Of a stretch of 64,000 bases of DNA, positions 10,524 to 20,055 are shown in pieces (positions within the stretch are counted from its first letter, which is position 1; each line of letters begins with the position of its first letter). The notes beneath the pieces are model-generated. The model saw only the letters and a program-made list of their open reading frames with translations. It was not told the origin of the DNA and searched no databases. The stretch spans positions 2,356,001-2,420,000 of the forward strand of contig JAPFFF010000014.1 in assembly GCA_039105265.1 (NCBI GenBank). Direction: 5' to 3'. This DNA is from Tritrichomonas musculus (Eukaryota; Parabasalia; Tritrichomonadida; Tritrichomonadidae). The position numbers and the translations under genes were made by a program.

Positions 10524-11177
10524 TCATTTCTTTCCTTTCCTTCCAACATGTCTATAAAGGATCACATGTCGATATTCGTTTTCTTTTTCTGGGAATAATT
10601 GCTCAGGAGACATTCTATGAGGAACAAATCCAACACTCTTAAAGAATTTCAATCCTGCATCATTATTTTTAAAAACTAAAGTCATCAAGCATGAGACTTT
10701 CTTTTCAAGTCCAACGAACCAAAGGGCATCAATCATATAGCGTCCTAGTCCTTTTCTTTGATAACTTTCTTCAATTTGGATATCAAAAATATACAAAACA
10801 AAGTCGCCATCTTGTTGTTCAAATCGGAAATGTACGAAGCCAATTGGTCTATCGCCTGATATAGCAATTAAATATCTTGCACCATCTTCCAACAATTCTT
10901 GTTGTTTTGCTTGTTCGTTCCAGCCCCAAGCTTTTTGATAAATTGGTTTCATATTTAGCTGTGTTAAATCAATAATCCAGTCCCAAAACTCTTCCGGACA
11001 TCTTTGATATGAAACAATAACGGCATTGCATTCTTTGCGATCATAACTTTGAAAATGAGAAAGTCTTGCGAGATAGTCTTTGCAATTCTGGGCTTGCTGA
11101 ATAAGACCTTGGATCCTAAAAATATTTTCTGCTTCTTTATGTAATTCTTCACGTCTTTGATTAATGTAATCAGTCAT
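10524..11177 (-). CDS. N-alpha-acetyltransferase 40 (NatD)-like GNAT
   Basis: A 217-residue GNAT acetyltransferase. The acetyl-CoA loop is YQRKGLGRYM (about residues 138-147), preceded by the beta strand LYIFDIQIEESY and followed by MTLVFKNNDAGLKFFKSVGF. The N-terminal part contains the NAA40-like stretch around MKPIYQKAWGWNEQAKQ and ARYLIAISGDRPIGFVHFRF. NatD acetylates the N-terminal serine of histones H4 and H2A, which would make this a chromatin enzyme like the nearby bromodomain protein. Length matches NAA40 (about 230). The minus-strand ATG at 11177 is the only nearby start. A generic GNAT is the alternative; the WGW(N/K) region makes NatD more likely. Confidence 0.75.
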   Translation of the reverse strand: MTDYINQRREELHKEAENIFRIQGLIQQAQNCKDYLARLSHFQSYDRKECNAVIVSYQRCPEEFWDWIIDLTQLNMKPIYQKAWGWNEQAKQQELLEDGARYLIAISGDRPIGFVHFRFEQQDGDFVLYIFDIQIEESYQRKGLGRYMIDALWFVGLEKKVSCLMTLVFKNNDAGLKFFKSVGFVPHRMSPEQLFPEKENEYRHVILYRHVGRKGKK

Positions 11178-11711
11178 TTTTAGTACAAATTTTATTCCTC
11201 TTTGAAAAAAAAATTAAGAACAAGTGCGTTTATTAAAAAGTTTTTTTAATGGTTTGTTTGTTTATTTTTTTATTTAATTTTTCTCAATCACCAACTTTTT
11301 CAATAAACTTTTGAATAATAATATGCTGTTACATAAATATTCTGCATTCATCGCCATATGCATATTTTAACATTTTTGGTTCAATTTAAATATGAATACA
11401 GAAATATTTTTAATAAAGGTTTTTTTCATGTAATATCTGATATTTTCTAATCTAAAGCCTAATTATAATGACTTAAGCTTTAAAAAGCACTATTTTCTCA
11501 AAAAGACTTCAAAGAATCAATTTAAATTGAACAATAATTGATTGATAAATCATCTCAGTATAAGCCACTATCATTTTATTGCTTCAATAATTTGGAGAAA
11601 TAAAAAAATAAATGCTTACTATAAAATTTGGAAGTTTGGGAAAATAAAAAAAAAGATATTTTTAATTTAATATTTAAATAACACTTTGCTAATATAAATT
11701 TAGATTACAAA
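11178..11711. other. Intergenic spacer without recognised features
   Basis: AT-rich spacer between two minus-strand genes. It contains T- and A-rich runs and no coding signal that I can support. Confidence 0.5.
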
Positions 11712-13037
11712 CTAATATAAAATTTTTAAAATATGGTTATATTCATTAAATATTCCTGTTTGAAATAAAAACTGGTATCCACAAGAGATCATAGCTCCAA
11801 CTTTAAGCCACTCACCTAAAAACTCTGTATGTTGGATATCATCAAGATATTTATTTCCAATTGATGACGATGTAATTCCATTAAAGCCGGTTTTTGTTTT
11901 ATATTTTTGTAGTGAGTTTGTAATTGTTTTCTTCACTATGTCAAATTCGCCTCTTCGTGAAAGATCAAATATCTCATCTCCTTTGAATTGGAATCCAAAC
12001 ATATTTTTGACATCACCATATCTTTCTTCATTTTCCAAATTATCTAATAAGTTTGGTGGGAAAATGTTTCTAAATGACAAAAGTTGACTTGCTAATGTTA
12101 ATTCTGAAAGTCTTGTTTTCTTTGTAATTTTAAAATGTTTAAGAAGTTTTTTTGATTTATCAATAAAATCAGATTTCGATTGATAGTCATGTTTTATCTC
12201 CTTTATATTTATCTGTGGCATTAAAGAAAGTAATTTCTGAACCAAATTAGCGTTTTTAATAAAGCTAGTAGTTAAAAAATTAAATATCGGTTCATAAGTG
12301 TGTTTTTTTGTAAACTCTTGAGGATAAATAAAGATATCAGATTTTCTTGATATTTCTCTTTTTATATATTCTATATAGCATGGGGCTTGGATAAATTCGT
12401 TTAAAATCATAATCTCTGGTACTCCAGATAGCCAATTACTTAAAAAATGCTTTCCTGTAGCAATACTTGAAGATTCTCCTAACTTGATATTTATAAAATC
12501 ATTTTTTTCCCTATATAAAACTTGATCTGCTAATTGAGATGCTTTGAATAAAAAAGATATATCGCCAGATAGCTGATATGCACCGATTAAAGATGCAATC
12601 CCTCTACTCCAAAATTCATGAACATTAATAAAACCACGATTGTCAAATGAAAAATTCATTATATAATTTTTTGCTTTTTGAAAATCATCAGTCATATTTA
12701 AAATATATAGAGTTTCAAGTGATTCGAAAAGTGAAACTGAAAATCCATAATTGTCTAAGCATTTTTTGGAAATTGGCCTAAATTCATCGTGATTTATGCA
12801 ATTCGTGAAATAGTTAATAAACGCCAAATGAGCAGCTTCAATAAGTATTGTTCGAAAGTTGATATCTTGATCTTGGTTTGGTAAAATATTAGAGAAATTG
12901 GTGTTTAACGATGAAATAAGGAATGGAGGAAGTGCCAAGTTTGGTGGGCGAGAAAAAATATAACAAATAAAAAGAGTAAATCCAAGAGGAAGTATAAATA
13001 AATATATAGCAATAAACATAAAACGATACTGGTTCAT
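11712..13037 (-). CDS. Divergent GH47 class I alpha-mannosidase-like membrane protein
   Basis: A 441-residue type II membrane protein: a short N-terminus, an anchor at about residues 8-28, then a GH47-like (alpha/alpha)7 region. Family features are HDEFRPISKKC, SLETLYILNMTDDF and INVHEFWSRGIASLIGAYQL, where Glu near residue 140 matches a GH47 catalytic Glu. The C-terminal part (DDIQHTEFLGEWLK and FNEYNHIL) matches the end of the family fold. GH47 enzymes trim mannose from N-glycans in the ER and Golgi; EDEM members act in glycoprotein quality control. The protein is shorter than catalytic members. The segment that should hold the SRGDSFYEYL-type Asp reads SGVPEIMIL, and the RPET-type block is absent. 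It may be a non-catalytic lectin-like relative. Start at 13037 is the ATG before the anchor. Confidence 0.72.
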   Translation of the reverse strand: MNQYRFMFIAIYLFILPLGFTLFICYIFSRPPNLALPPFLISSLNTNFSNILPNQDQDINFRTILIEAAHLAFINYFTNCINHDEFRPISKKCLDNYGFSVSLFESLETLYILNMTDDFQKAKNYIMNFSFDNRGFINVHEFWSRGIASLIGAYQLSGDISFLFKASQLADQVLYREKNDFINIKLGESSSIATGKHFLSNWLSGVPEIMILNEFIQAPCYIEYIKREISRKSDIFIYPQEFTKKHTYEPIFNFLTTSFIKNANLVQKLLSLMPQINIKEIKHDYQSKSDFIDKSKKLLKHFKITKKTRLSELTLASQLLSFRNIFPPNLLDNLENEERYGDVKNMFGFQFKGDEIFDLSRRGEFDIVKKTITNSLQKYKTKTGFNGITSSSIGNKYLDDIQHTEFLGEWLKVGAMISCGYQFLFQTGIFNEYNHILKILY

Positions 13038-13424
13038 TTCTTTTTTTGTATCATTATTTTTGAATTGTGAGAATTGAATTCATTTTGATTAACAAAGAAA
13101 GTAAAGATTTGAGAGGGGTTTTACCGAATAATAAATCATCGGTTTCATTAATTAAGATTTTCAATTTGGGAAAGTAAATTCATGCTTCTTTGATATTGAT
13201 GTGAAAATTTTTAGTATTATATTATTTAATTGGAAATATGATTGATGATTAAAAAACGTATGCAAATTATAATGATTCTGGGAAGTATTAATTGATATAA
13301 TTAAGAAAAGCAAAAAAAGTTATAAGATATTTGTCCAAATATATATTATTTAATATCGCAAAAAATATTTTACAATTATAGTTTCAAACGATAATACTAT
13401 ATAAGTTTTACATTTAATATATTG
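13038..13424. other. Intergenic spacer between two minus-strand genes
   Basis: AT-rich. The segment just upstream of the GH47-like gene reads, on the minus strand, TCTCACAATTC, which resembles a trichomonad initiator. No gene is seen. Confidence 0.4.
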
Positions 13425-14336
13425 CTAAAAAGTTACAAAAAGCATGATACTGGGTAAGCAACCATCACTCAATTCAATTTGAGTTGGGCATTCAACTGGC
13501 TCACGGCAAAGAGGGCAAAACAAATTTCTACTTTTAGCCTTGGCCCATTGATTCATACATGCATAACATGAAATATGATGGCAAGGAAGTATTATTGGCT
13601 CAATTGGATAACAAAAGCAAAACGGGCATGATGAATCATTGTTTAAACATTCTTCTGGAGCAGGGGTAAATAGTTTCTTTTTGTTTACAATGAAGATATG
13701 CCATTTATTAATTGTATCCTGTAAAACCATCAATAGAAGAGCGACCTTTATACCGATATAAATATAAATTGAAAGCATTCTAAATTTCTCTTCAACCATA
13801 AATTCTCTCCATAAAGGTGTAACCACAACACAGCGGGATAAAATAAACCATCTTTGAAAAATTGCAAAAAAGCCGCGCCTGATTAAATTTGAATCAACTA
13901 AAGAAGTTAAAATTAAAAATACACTTAAAAATCCCGATAGCATGAAAACACTACTTGATAAAAAAAGTGATTTTGTGTAATAGTCAAGGAACGGTTCGCC
14001 TGGAATTGAAAATATTTTATAAGCAACCAAAAATATGAAAAAAAGAAAAAGAGCAAGGATACCCCAAACAAAAAATAATTTTGGTTTAGATTCAAAATAA
14101 ATTGAAGTATTAATGATATCATTTATTGGTTCACTGATTTTCCTTTCAACAATGTGGAACAAAATTCCTGTTACAAGGATGGATGTACTGAATAAAAGAT
14201 TGTTGATAATAAAATCAAGAAAGAGAAAGAATCCAACTGATACACCAAAAAGAATCATGTTTTCGGAAAATCTGTCTATTTTATAAACAATTGCGTTTCT
14301 GACCTCTGAAGGATTTTGATTTGGTTCAAAATTCAT
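13425..14336 (-). CDS. Multi-pass membrane RING-finger E3 ligase (RNFT-like)
   Basis: A 303-residue protein with several membrane segments over about residues 20-215 and a C-terminal RING-HC finger at about 230-280 (CPFCFCYPIEPIILPCHHIS, then CYACMNQW and CPLCREP). This order, membrane helices followed by a RING, is that of RNFT1/RNFT2-type ER ubiquitin ligases; peroxin-2-like proteins are an alternative but trichomonads lack conventional peroxisomes. The likely role is ubiquitination of membrane or ER proteins. The ATG at 14336 is the only in-frame start near the first helix. The last residues after the RING are hydrophobic (SIMLFVTF). No operon-like link is implied by the neighbouring GH47-like gene, although both may act in the ER. 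Confidence 0.75.
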   Translation of the reverse strand: MNFEPNQNPSEVRNAIVYKIDRFSENMILFGVSVGFFLFLDFIINNLLFSTSILVTGILFHIVERKISEPINDIINTSIYFESKPKLFFVWGILALFLFFIFLVAYKIFSIPGEPFLDYYTKSLFLSSSVFMLSGFLSVFLILTSLVDSNLIRRGFFAIFQRWFILSRCVVVTPLWREFMVEEKFRMLSIYIYIGIKVALLLMVLQDTINKWHIFIVNKKKLFTPAPEECLNNDSSCPFCFCYPIEPIILPCHHISCYACMNQWAKAKSRNLFCPLCREPVECPTQIELSDGCLPSIMLFVTF

Positions 14337-15160
14337 TCATCCACAATTTTTAAAACGATAAGCTTTTGACAAAAAGGTAAAATAATAAGGTTAAAATTTT
14401 TACTTTTTATAGTACCAAGAAAAAGTGGATGACTTCGCGAAAAACAGGGTGACGCATTCAATTTCTATAAATTTTGAATAAAAATAATGATCGTTCTAGT
14501 TTATAACAAAAATTTGAGTAAAGGGGGTACAACTAAAATAAAAAAGACGTTAATTTAAAAAAAATCAAATAAAACAATATGTAATCATTTTTTCAAAAAA
14601 TATATGGAAAAAATAATTGTACATATAATTGTCGAAATAATAAAATAATAGAATTTAATTTCTGAAGTAAAGCATAATTAATTGATTTAAGCAAAATTAA
14701 ATATTAGGGTAATATTTTCTGGCAAGGCTTGCTAATTACCTAACCAGCAAGGTGTCCACTTTTTGAATGGAAAATACTGATCCAGCTTTTTCAAAGAAGA
14801 AAAGTGCCAAAAAATTCAGAGATGGTATATCAGCTTTTTCAATCATCAACCGTTTTTATTTTTGAATAGAACGGTAACTATTTTCAATGACTTTGGCGCC
14901 ATTTTAAATATTAAGGCCATAAAGAAGCATTTCTATGATCTTAATAGTTATATTCAAGTTAACTTTTATTCTTTCTAACACCAGATAGCTTTTAGTTAGA
15001 TATGTCAGTGGGTTATACTAACCACACTGACCCATTAGAAACTTACATTTTTGTTGATTTTCATAAGAAAACAGACTTAGTGGCGAGTAAGAAGTAATTT
15101 TTTAGCTGAGACCAAAAATGCATATTTTCATTTATTTTTTAATTTTTTGTCAATACATAA
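14337..15160. other. Spacer before the fossil Polinton fragment
   Basis: No gene recognised. The distal part may already belong to the fossil element that follows, but I cannot place an edge. It contains the hairpin at 15004-15031. Confidence 0.4.
15004..15031. repeat. Short hairpin
   Basis: GTCAGTG-GGTTA pairs with TAACC-CACTGAC, one A bulged, around the three-base loop TAC. The 12-bp stem is GC-richer than the surroundings. It could be a remnant of a transposon end or a structured transcript. Confidence 0.6.
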
Positions 15161-15484
15161 ATGACAACCTCACCATCAACCGCCATCGAATACATTCCAC
15201 TCAAAGATTTTGAAGATAGTTATGAAATAATGAACCAATATCCATATGGCATCAGAGATAAGCAAACAAAAAAGCCAATTAATAAAAAATATACATCAAG
15301 AGATGGTATCATTGTTTATCTAAATGATGAACATCAGCACAGAATGCATAGGCTAATTGCTAACCAATTCATACCTGAATTCACTAATAAAAAGCCAGTA
15401 TTTATGTTAAACGATGATATGACTGATTTACATCTTGAGAATATTACAATCAAGCTTAGCTTTTTTTCTTTCATTCATTGTTAG
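15161..15484 (+). CDS. HNH/NUMOD4-like endonuclease-type gene of the fossil element
   Basis: A 107-residue product. The order of features resembles NUMOD4-HNH homing endonucleases: an opening YIPLKDFEDSYEIMNQYPYG, then HRMHRLIANQFIPEFTNKKP (compare the vHrLva.aFip block) and HLENITI at the NLEw position. The usual catalytic HNH histidines cannot all be seen, so activity is doubtful. Such small nucleases are frequent passengers in large DNA elements of protists. The ATG at 15161 is in good context and the downstream spacer of about 70 bases leads to the next small gene. Confidence 0.5.
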   Translation: MTTSPSTAIEYIPLKDFEDSYEIMNQYPYGIRDKQTKKPINKKYTSRDGIIVYLNDEHQHRMHRLIANQFIPEFTNKKPVFMLNDDMTDLHLENITIKLSFFSFIHC

Positions 15485-15551
15485 CGAAAGAAATAAATAT
15501 AGAAAACAAAAACAACAACAATGAATGAAATATAATTTATTGATATCATAA

Positions 15552-15794
15552 ATGAAACGCTTAACTGACCCAATCGATTACGAACGAATCGAATTAATTT
15601 ATTTTCAACCATTGAGTGTTCTGTTGAAACGAGATGATAAAACATTGAGTCCACAAATGAAAAAATTGAAAGAAGAGACAAAAATAAAAATGTTCATTGA
15701 TGAAACGTTTAATATTGATGAGTATATAATAGATGAATGTTGTGATGGCAGAGCATATAGATTGATTTATAACCCAATCAAAAATAATAAATGA
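15552..15794 (+). CDS. Small hypothetical protein of the fossil element
   Basis: An 80-residue acidic/basic mixed product with no recognised motif. It is tightly followed by the next gene (gap of about 12 bases), which supports a real small gene in a compact element. Function unknown. Confidence 0.35.
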   Translation: MKRLTDPIDYERIELIYFQPLSVLLKRDDKTLSPQMKKLKEETKIKMFIDETFNIDEYIIDECCDGRAYRLIYNPIKNNK

Positions 15795-15806
15795 TTTTTT
15801 TTATTG

Positions 15807-16046
15807 ATGTCTAAAATGACTGAAATTGATTTCACCAATTATAAACAAACACCTGTCATTAAATCAATGACAAAATCAAAGTCTATTGAAAATCTACAAA
15901 AAATAGAAACAAAGCGAGGAAGGAAAAGCAAATACGCTAATGATGAAGAGAGAAAGGAAGCAAGGAAGAGACAACAGAAAGAATATCGTCAACGTAAAAA
16001 AAATGAATTGATTGAAAAAAAGAAACAAATTGAAGAACATAAATAA
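15807..16046 (+). CDS. Small basic, coiled-coil-like protein of the fossil element
   Basis: A 79-residue product. Residues about 32-79 are strongly basic and helical (RGRKSKYANDEERKEARKRQ followed by Lys/Glu-rich sequence), like the basic region of a bZIP or a DNA-packaging protein. The frame opens at 15804 without an ATG, so the ATG at 15807 is used. It is convergent with the minus-strand gene that ends 3 bases downstream. Role unknown; a DNA-binding or virion core-like protein is a guess. Confidence 0.4.
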   Translation: MSKMTEIDFTNYKQTPVIKSMTKSKSIENLQKIETKRGRKSKYANDEERKEARKRQQKEYRQRKKNELIEKKKQIEEHK

Positions 16047-16048
16047 AT

Positions 16049-16807
16049 TTATTTACTTATGATATCTCCAACGTTTGCATCAGTTGATGGTTTGATTTTG
16101 ATTGTGATGAATAGTGGGCTCATTAGTTTAATTGGCTGATACATAAAATCAACGAGACGCATTTCAAGATATTTTAATGAATCGCTATTAGTTTTTATTT
16201 TTATCGGCTTGGTCTGGTCATAGTTAACAATGAGTGGAGCTTGATTTAAAAACATAGAATCAATGTTTGCAATTACTGATGGTGTGTAATCTTTTTCACC
16301 AATTGAACTATAAACTGGCTGACCCTGTAGTGATACAAGATATAGTTTATTCGCATAATTTAAAACTGGTAAATCATGAATTATGTATGGTGTGTTATTT
16401 TTGATTTCAATTGGTAGTGTAGTGTTATATAGTCCAGTTAATAGTTGTATTCGATGACTGATAGATTTAATTGTGATATCTTTTGTTGAAAGCATAGTTA
16501 TTGTATTGTCAGCATTTACACTAAATGCTATAATATTAACACATTCATCATTTTTCATCTGTTGTTGGTTCATTTTTTTAATTAATTCTTTGATTTCATA
16601 TGAATATTTATTTTCAAATGTTATTTTTATTAATTGTTTTTCATCATCAATGAATTCAAAAGTGTCATCAGTCGTTGAATATAAAATATTTGACATTGTG
16701 TTAATGGATGAAATATAATATTTGATATAACTACATTTCCATGGAATGTCAATGTTTAATGATACTGTGTTATAATCAGACTGTTTCGAATGAACAGAAT
16801 ATAACAT
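16049..16807 (-). CDS. Possible minor-capsid (penton-like) gene of the fossil Polinton
   Basis: The 252-residue product is rich in beta-strand-forming residues and lacks membrane segments. The final part (LKYLEMRLVDFMYQPIKLMS, then LFITIKIKP) resembles the closing strands of single-jelly-roll minor capsid proteins of Polintons, and the size fits that family. This is a visual resemblance only. A structure prediction that gives a single jelly roll would support it. The reading frame itself appears whole. Confidence 0.4.
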   Translation of the reverse strand: MLYSVHSKQSDYNTVSLNIDIPWKCSYIKYYISSINTMSNILYSTTDDTFEFIDDEKQLIKITFENKYSYEIKELIKKMNQQQMKNDECVNIIAFSVNADNTITMLSTKDITIKSISHRIQLLTGLYNTTLPIEIKNNTPYIIHDLPVLNYANKLYLVSLQGQPVYSSIGEKDYTPSVIANIDSMFLNQAPLIVNYDQTKPIKIKTNSDSLKYLEMRLVDFMYQPIKLMSPLFITIKIKPSTDANVGDIISK

Positions 16808-16816
16808 AATTTAATA

Positions 16817-17971
16817 ATGAATAAAATGATAATTGCGTTATACGCTTACAAATCTAAAGAAACTGAAATTTTTAATGACAAGGGATTTAAGATTTTCGTT
16901 GGTGAAGATGATGAAGGAAACAAACAAATAAATATAACTAATGATGATAATAATACAATTAAATTCAATTGATTTTACAATAAGGATGAAGTAAATGATT
17001 TGATATCAACTGGAACAAACGACCCTGAATATTTGAAGAAAACAGCATTAAGTGGAGTGAATGAAGTATTGAAAGCATTAATAACATATCATAGTTTGAA
17101 ATACGCTAATGATAAACTAAATGTGATTGACAAAAATGTTAAAACATCATCAAATGCATTATTGGAATTGTGGCAATGGACGAATTCAAGTATCTTTGAA
17201 ATTAGTAATGTTGTTAATGTTATTATTGATGCTGTGAATGGTATTAATAGCTGTCATTGTATGGATGAAGGAGGATTACATGACCAATTAACAACATTAG
17301 CTAGAACAGTTAATAATCTTGATGGATATATAACATCAACGATTAATCCAGAGATTCAAAACATATGGCAATCGTTTTCTAATTTTAGTGTGAGAGTTTG
17401 GGGAGCTAATGCAGAACAACTAATGGCACCATTGGATAAAATAGAAACTGTATATACTGAAAGTCAATCAGGCTTAACATCAGCGTTATCGAAAATATGG
17501 GCTCCACCAAATGATGTATACTGACTATAATATCACATCATCAAAAATAATCACAGCTGACAATATAACAACGATGAGAAGTGATTTAAATATAGTAGCG
17601 AATACACAAGATGTCATAGTTTATGATGTTGACAAGATAACAAAGCGAGTTGATAATTTGGATGTTGAAATGTCTGATGTCAAAAATAGAGTTTCACATC
17701 TCGAGAGTAAAGTTAAATCATTGAACATCAAAACTGATATTGCTTTAGTATTAACAGCTGCATCGACTGCGTTATCGATTGGAAACACTCTTGAGCTAAC
17801 AGGAAAATATATATCAATTGGTATGGGAAAACTTAGGAATTTCATTAATAACGGATACACCAGATTAGCTGAATCATCAGAATCATCAGTTGAAATAGCA
17901 GCAGTTGATTATACTGAGAATTTAATTGATGTACGGAAAAATTCTTTGAATACATTCAATTTCCGTATTTA
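16817..17971 (+). pseudogene. Structural-type genes of the fossil Polinton (coiled-coil, fibre-like)
   Basis: Plus-strand coding remains following the capsid-like gene. They encode Asn/Ser/Thr-rich, heptad-containing sequence (for example VDNLDVEMSDVKNRVSHLES) followed by a hydrophobic stretch, as in fibre or minor virion proteins of Polinton-like elements. The region is broken (at least one break). It ends where the inserted repeat begins. No enzyme motif is visible. Confidence 0.4.
17902..17971 (+). repeat. Direct repeat flanking the insertions (left copy)
   Basis: Shares its two ends, CAGTTGATTATACTGAGAAT and TACATTCAATTTCCGTATTT, with a shorter copy at 20015-20055 beyond the inserted transposon. 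The left copy has about 29 extra bases in the middle. Confidence 0.6.
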
Positions 17972-18006
17972 TCGTTACGGAAAATTTTGTAATTTTTTTT
18001 TTCTTT

Positions 18007-18281
18007 TTTTGATTAAATCAAAAATTATTTCAAGATAAAAATGTTTTTAATTTTTAGAAAACGATGAAAGATTAGTCAATTTAATACTAAACTGTATCCT
18101 TGAAATTTCTGATGATTATAAATATGTCTGTTCAACTTTTTCAATGTTATGTGATCATAGGATTAAAAAAAAATGGTTTGTAATATTTTGATCAATAAAG
18201 ATAATGATATATTTTTTATTATTTTTTAATTTAATTGCACATTGATTAATTTTAAAAAAGAAAAAAAAATTACAAATTTTT
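18007..18281 (+). repeat. ~275-bp dispersed repeat, copy 1
   Basis: Almost identical, in inverse orientation, to 22109-22387. This copy has terminal-inverted-repeat-like ends just outside and at its edge (TTTGTAATTTTTTTTTTC and the reverse complement), so it looks like a MITE. Inside is an open frame of about 47 codons (ENDERLVNLILNCILEIS, later FSMLCDHRIKKKW) that ends in a stop; this may be a captured gene fragment. No transposase is present. Confidence 0.65.
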
Positions 18282-18286
18282 TTTTA

Positions 18287-20006
18287 AGGTACAAATCCAA
18301 TACGTTAAATAACCGTCTTTTTTTTTTGACATTTATAAATGGTCGCTTATTTTAGATATTTTCAAGTTTTCAATATAAATAAAACAAAAAAAGTGGTCCT
18401 TTTGAATCTTTTATGATTAAAATCTTTTTAAAAATTATAGTAAATAAAAATATTGAGCGTGATGTATGAATTCTTAATAATAATACTCAAATTTGTTAAT
18501 CAACTGAATATATCTTGAATTTAGCTTTTTTATTGAAATTAATATTCCCAATATGTTAGCAGGTTACGAAATTCAAGGTATTTTTTGATTTTTAATAAAA
18601 ATAATATTATCCAAAAAGGGCATAAACTTGATTAGATAGAAAAAAATTATATATTCATAGATAAAATAAAGATATACATGTAGAGATGTCCAATACAATA
18701 GCAAATCAACAGACATATATATGTTCAAAGGTTAACTTATAAAGCTTTTTATATCTCATTATTTAGAAAGTGTTTCTTTTATTAAATGTTTATTTGTTGA
18801 ATATTCATAATAATATAAAAGTATTTATGATTATAAATGGAGATATATTAGTTTTAAAATGTTGATTTTAACTTTTTAAAACAGAGTAGTATTTCATTGC
18901 TAATATTTGGTTAAATTGTTATTTTTATAATATTATATTTATATTTAAATATTTTGATAAATTTTGTAATGTAGGAAAAAAGATATTTTATTATCAAATA
19001 ATAACTTTTTGATAAATTATCTATTTTATATGATGAAGATTTGATAAGATTCGATGAAAAATGAGAGGTGAATGAAGAAAATTTTGAGGGAAATTTGTTT
19101 GAAATAACAGTATTATTATCTATATTTATCTCTTTATAAAAATAAATTTTATAAATATAAATCATTTATTCATGCTAATATATTAGTAATAAATTAAATT
19201 ATTAACATCATTAAATGGATAAACTGTCATTTTTCATCAAAAAATTAAAAAGATTTATTATATTTAATAAAATGAAATAATCCGTTATTTTCTAATTTTA
19301 TTTTTAATATATCTTGAAATTTACAATTAATTTTTTTAAAATATTCTTTAATATAAGCTTTAACTAAAACATATAAATATATTAATATGTTACCAAGAAA
19401 TTAAATAACGAAAAGTCCGTCCTTGTAATTATAGAAATGTAATAAAGAATGTATTATTTCAATATTATTTCAATTTTATTTCAAAAAAATGGTTAGCAAT
19501 ATTTTACAAAAATATTTTTATATTGCATATATTATACTTATATTTATGTATAAAACATGATTTATTCATATATTAAATATATGAATATATATAATATAAT
19601 TAATTTGTTTAATAATAAAGAAATATGCGAGAGAACAAAACAATTTATTTTTTTTATTTTTGAATAATTATTTTTTATATTTCAATTGAAATTAACTGAA
19701 AATTATATATTTGAAATAAAATTATTAGAAGTTTTAAATTAAAATATCTTGAAATATTTTTATATTAAACCATATTATTATATTTTAAAACTTTTAATAA
19801 TACGATAAAACACTTTTAAACATACAAATATCTATTAAATTTAATAGAAACTCTGTAATTGGATTATTCGTTTTTTTTCACCTTATAAAATAAAGTTCAG
19901 AATCACAAATCTGACACTATTCAAATTCAAACTTTTTCCGAGGGGTCGCTTTTCACAAAAAATAAACGTTCACAGGTCAAATAAATAACGTATTGGATTT
20001 GTACCT
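18287..20006. mobile_element. 1.72-kb non-autonomous DNA transposon with TA target duplication
   Basis: Terminal inverted repeats of 21 bp begin AGGTACAAATCCAATACGTT at the left edge; the same sequence is found reversed at the right edge. The dinucleotide TA is present on both sides (18285-18286 and 20007-20008), as expected for Tc1/mariner-type integration. A GCGACC-containing block recurs in the subterminal region of both ends. The interior is AT-rich and has no transposase frame, so the element would need transposase supplied from elsewhere. It is inserted in the fossil Polinton fragment. Confidence 0.75.
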
Positions 20007-20014
20007 TAATATTC

Positions 20015-20055
20015 CAGTTGATTATATTGAGAATACATTCAATTTCCGTATTTAT
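20015..20055 (+). repeat. Direct repeat flanking the insertions (right copy)
   Basis: A shorter copy of 17902-17971, lacking its central ~29 bases. It lies just outside the TA-flanked transposon. Together the copies suggest a local duplication in the fossil element. Confidence 0.6.

Larger units (their letters stand above)
15161..20055. mobile_element. Fossil Polinton/Maverick fragment (structural-gene side)
   Basis: A cluster of small genes of Polinton type: an HNH/NUMOD4-like gene, two short genes, a minus-strand capsid-like gene and plus-strand structural-type genes. It is broken, with at least one break in coding sequence, and neither terminal repeat was found. From about 17985 onward it is interrupted by a repeated segment (18007-18281) and by a TA-flanked transposon (18287-20006); element sequence resumes at 20015-20055. 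It lacks the polymerase, integrase, ATPase and protease genes of a whole Polinton. Its age cannot be set, but two later insertions make it older than those. It is separate from the element at 25181, which has its own ends. Confidence 0.6.
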
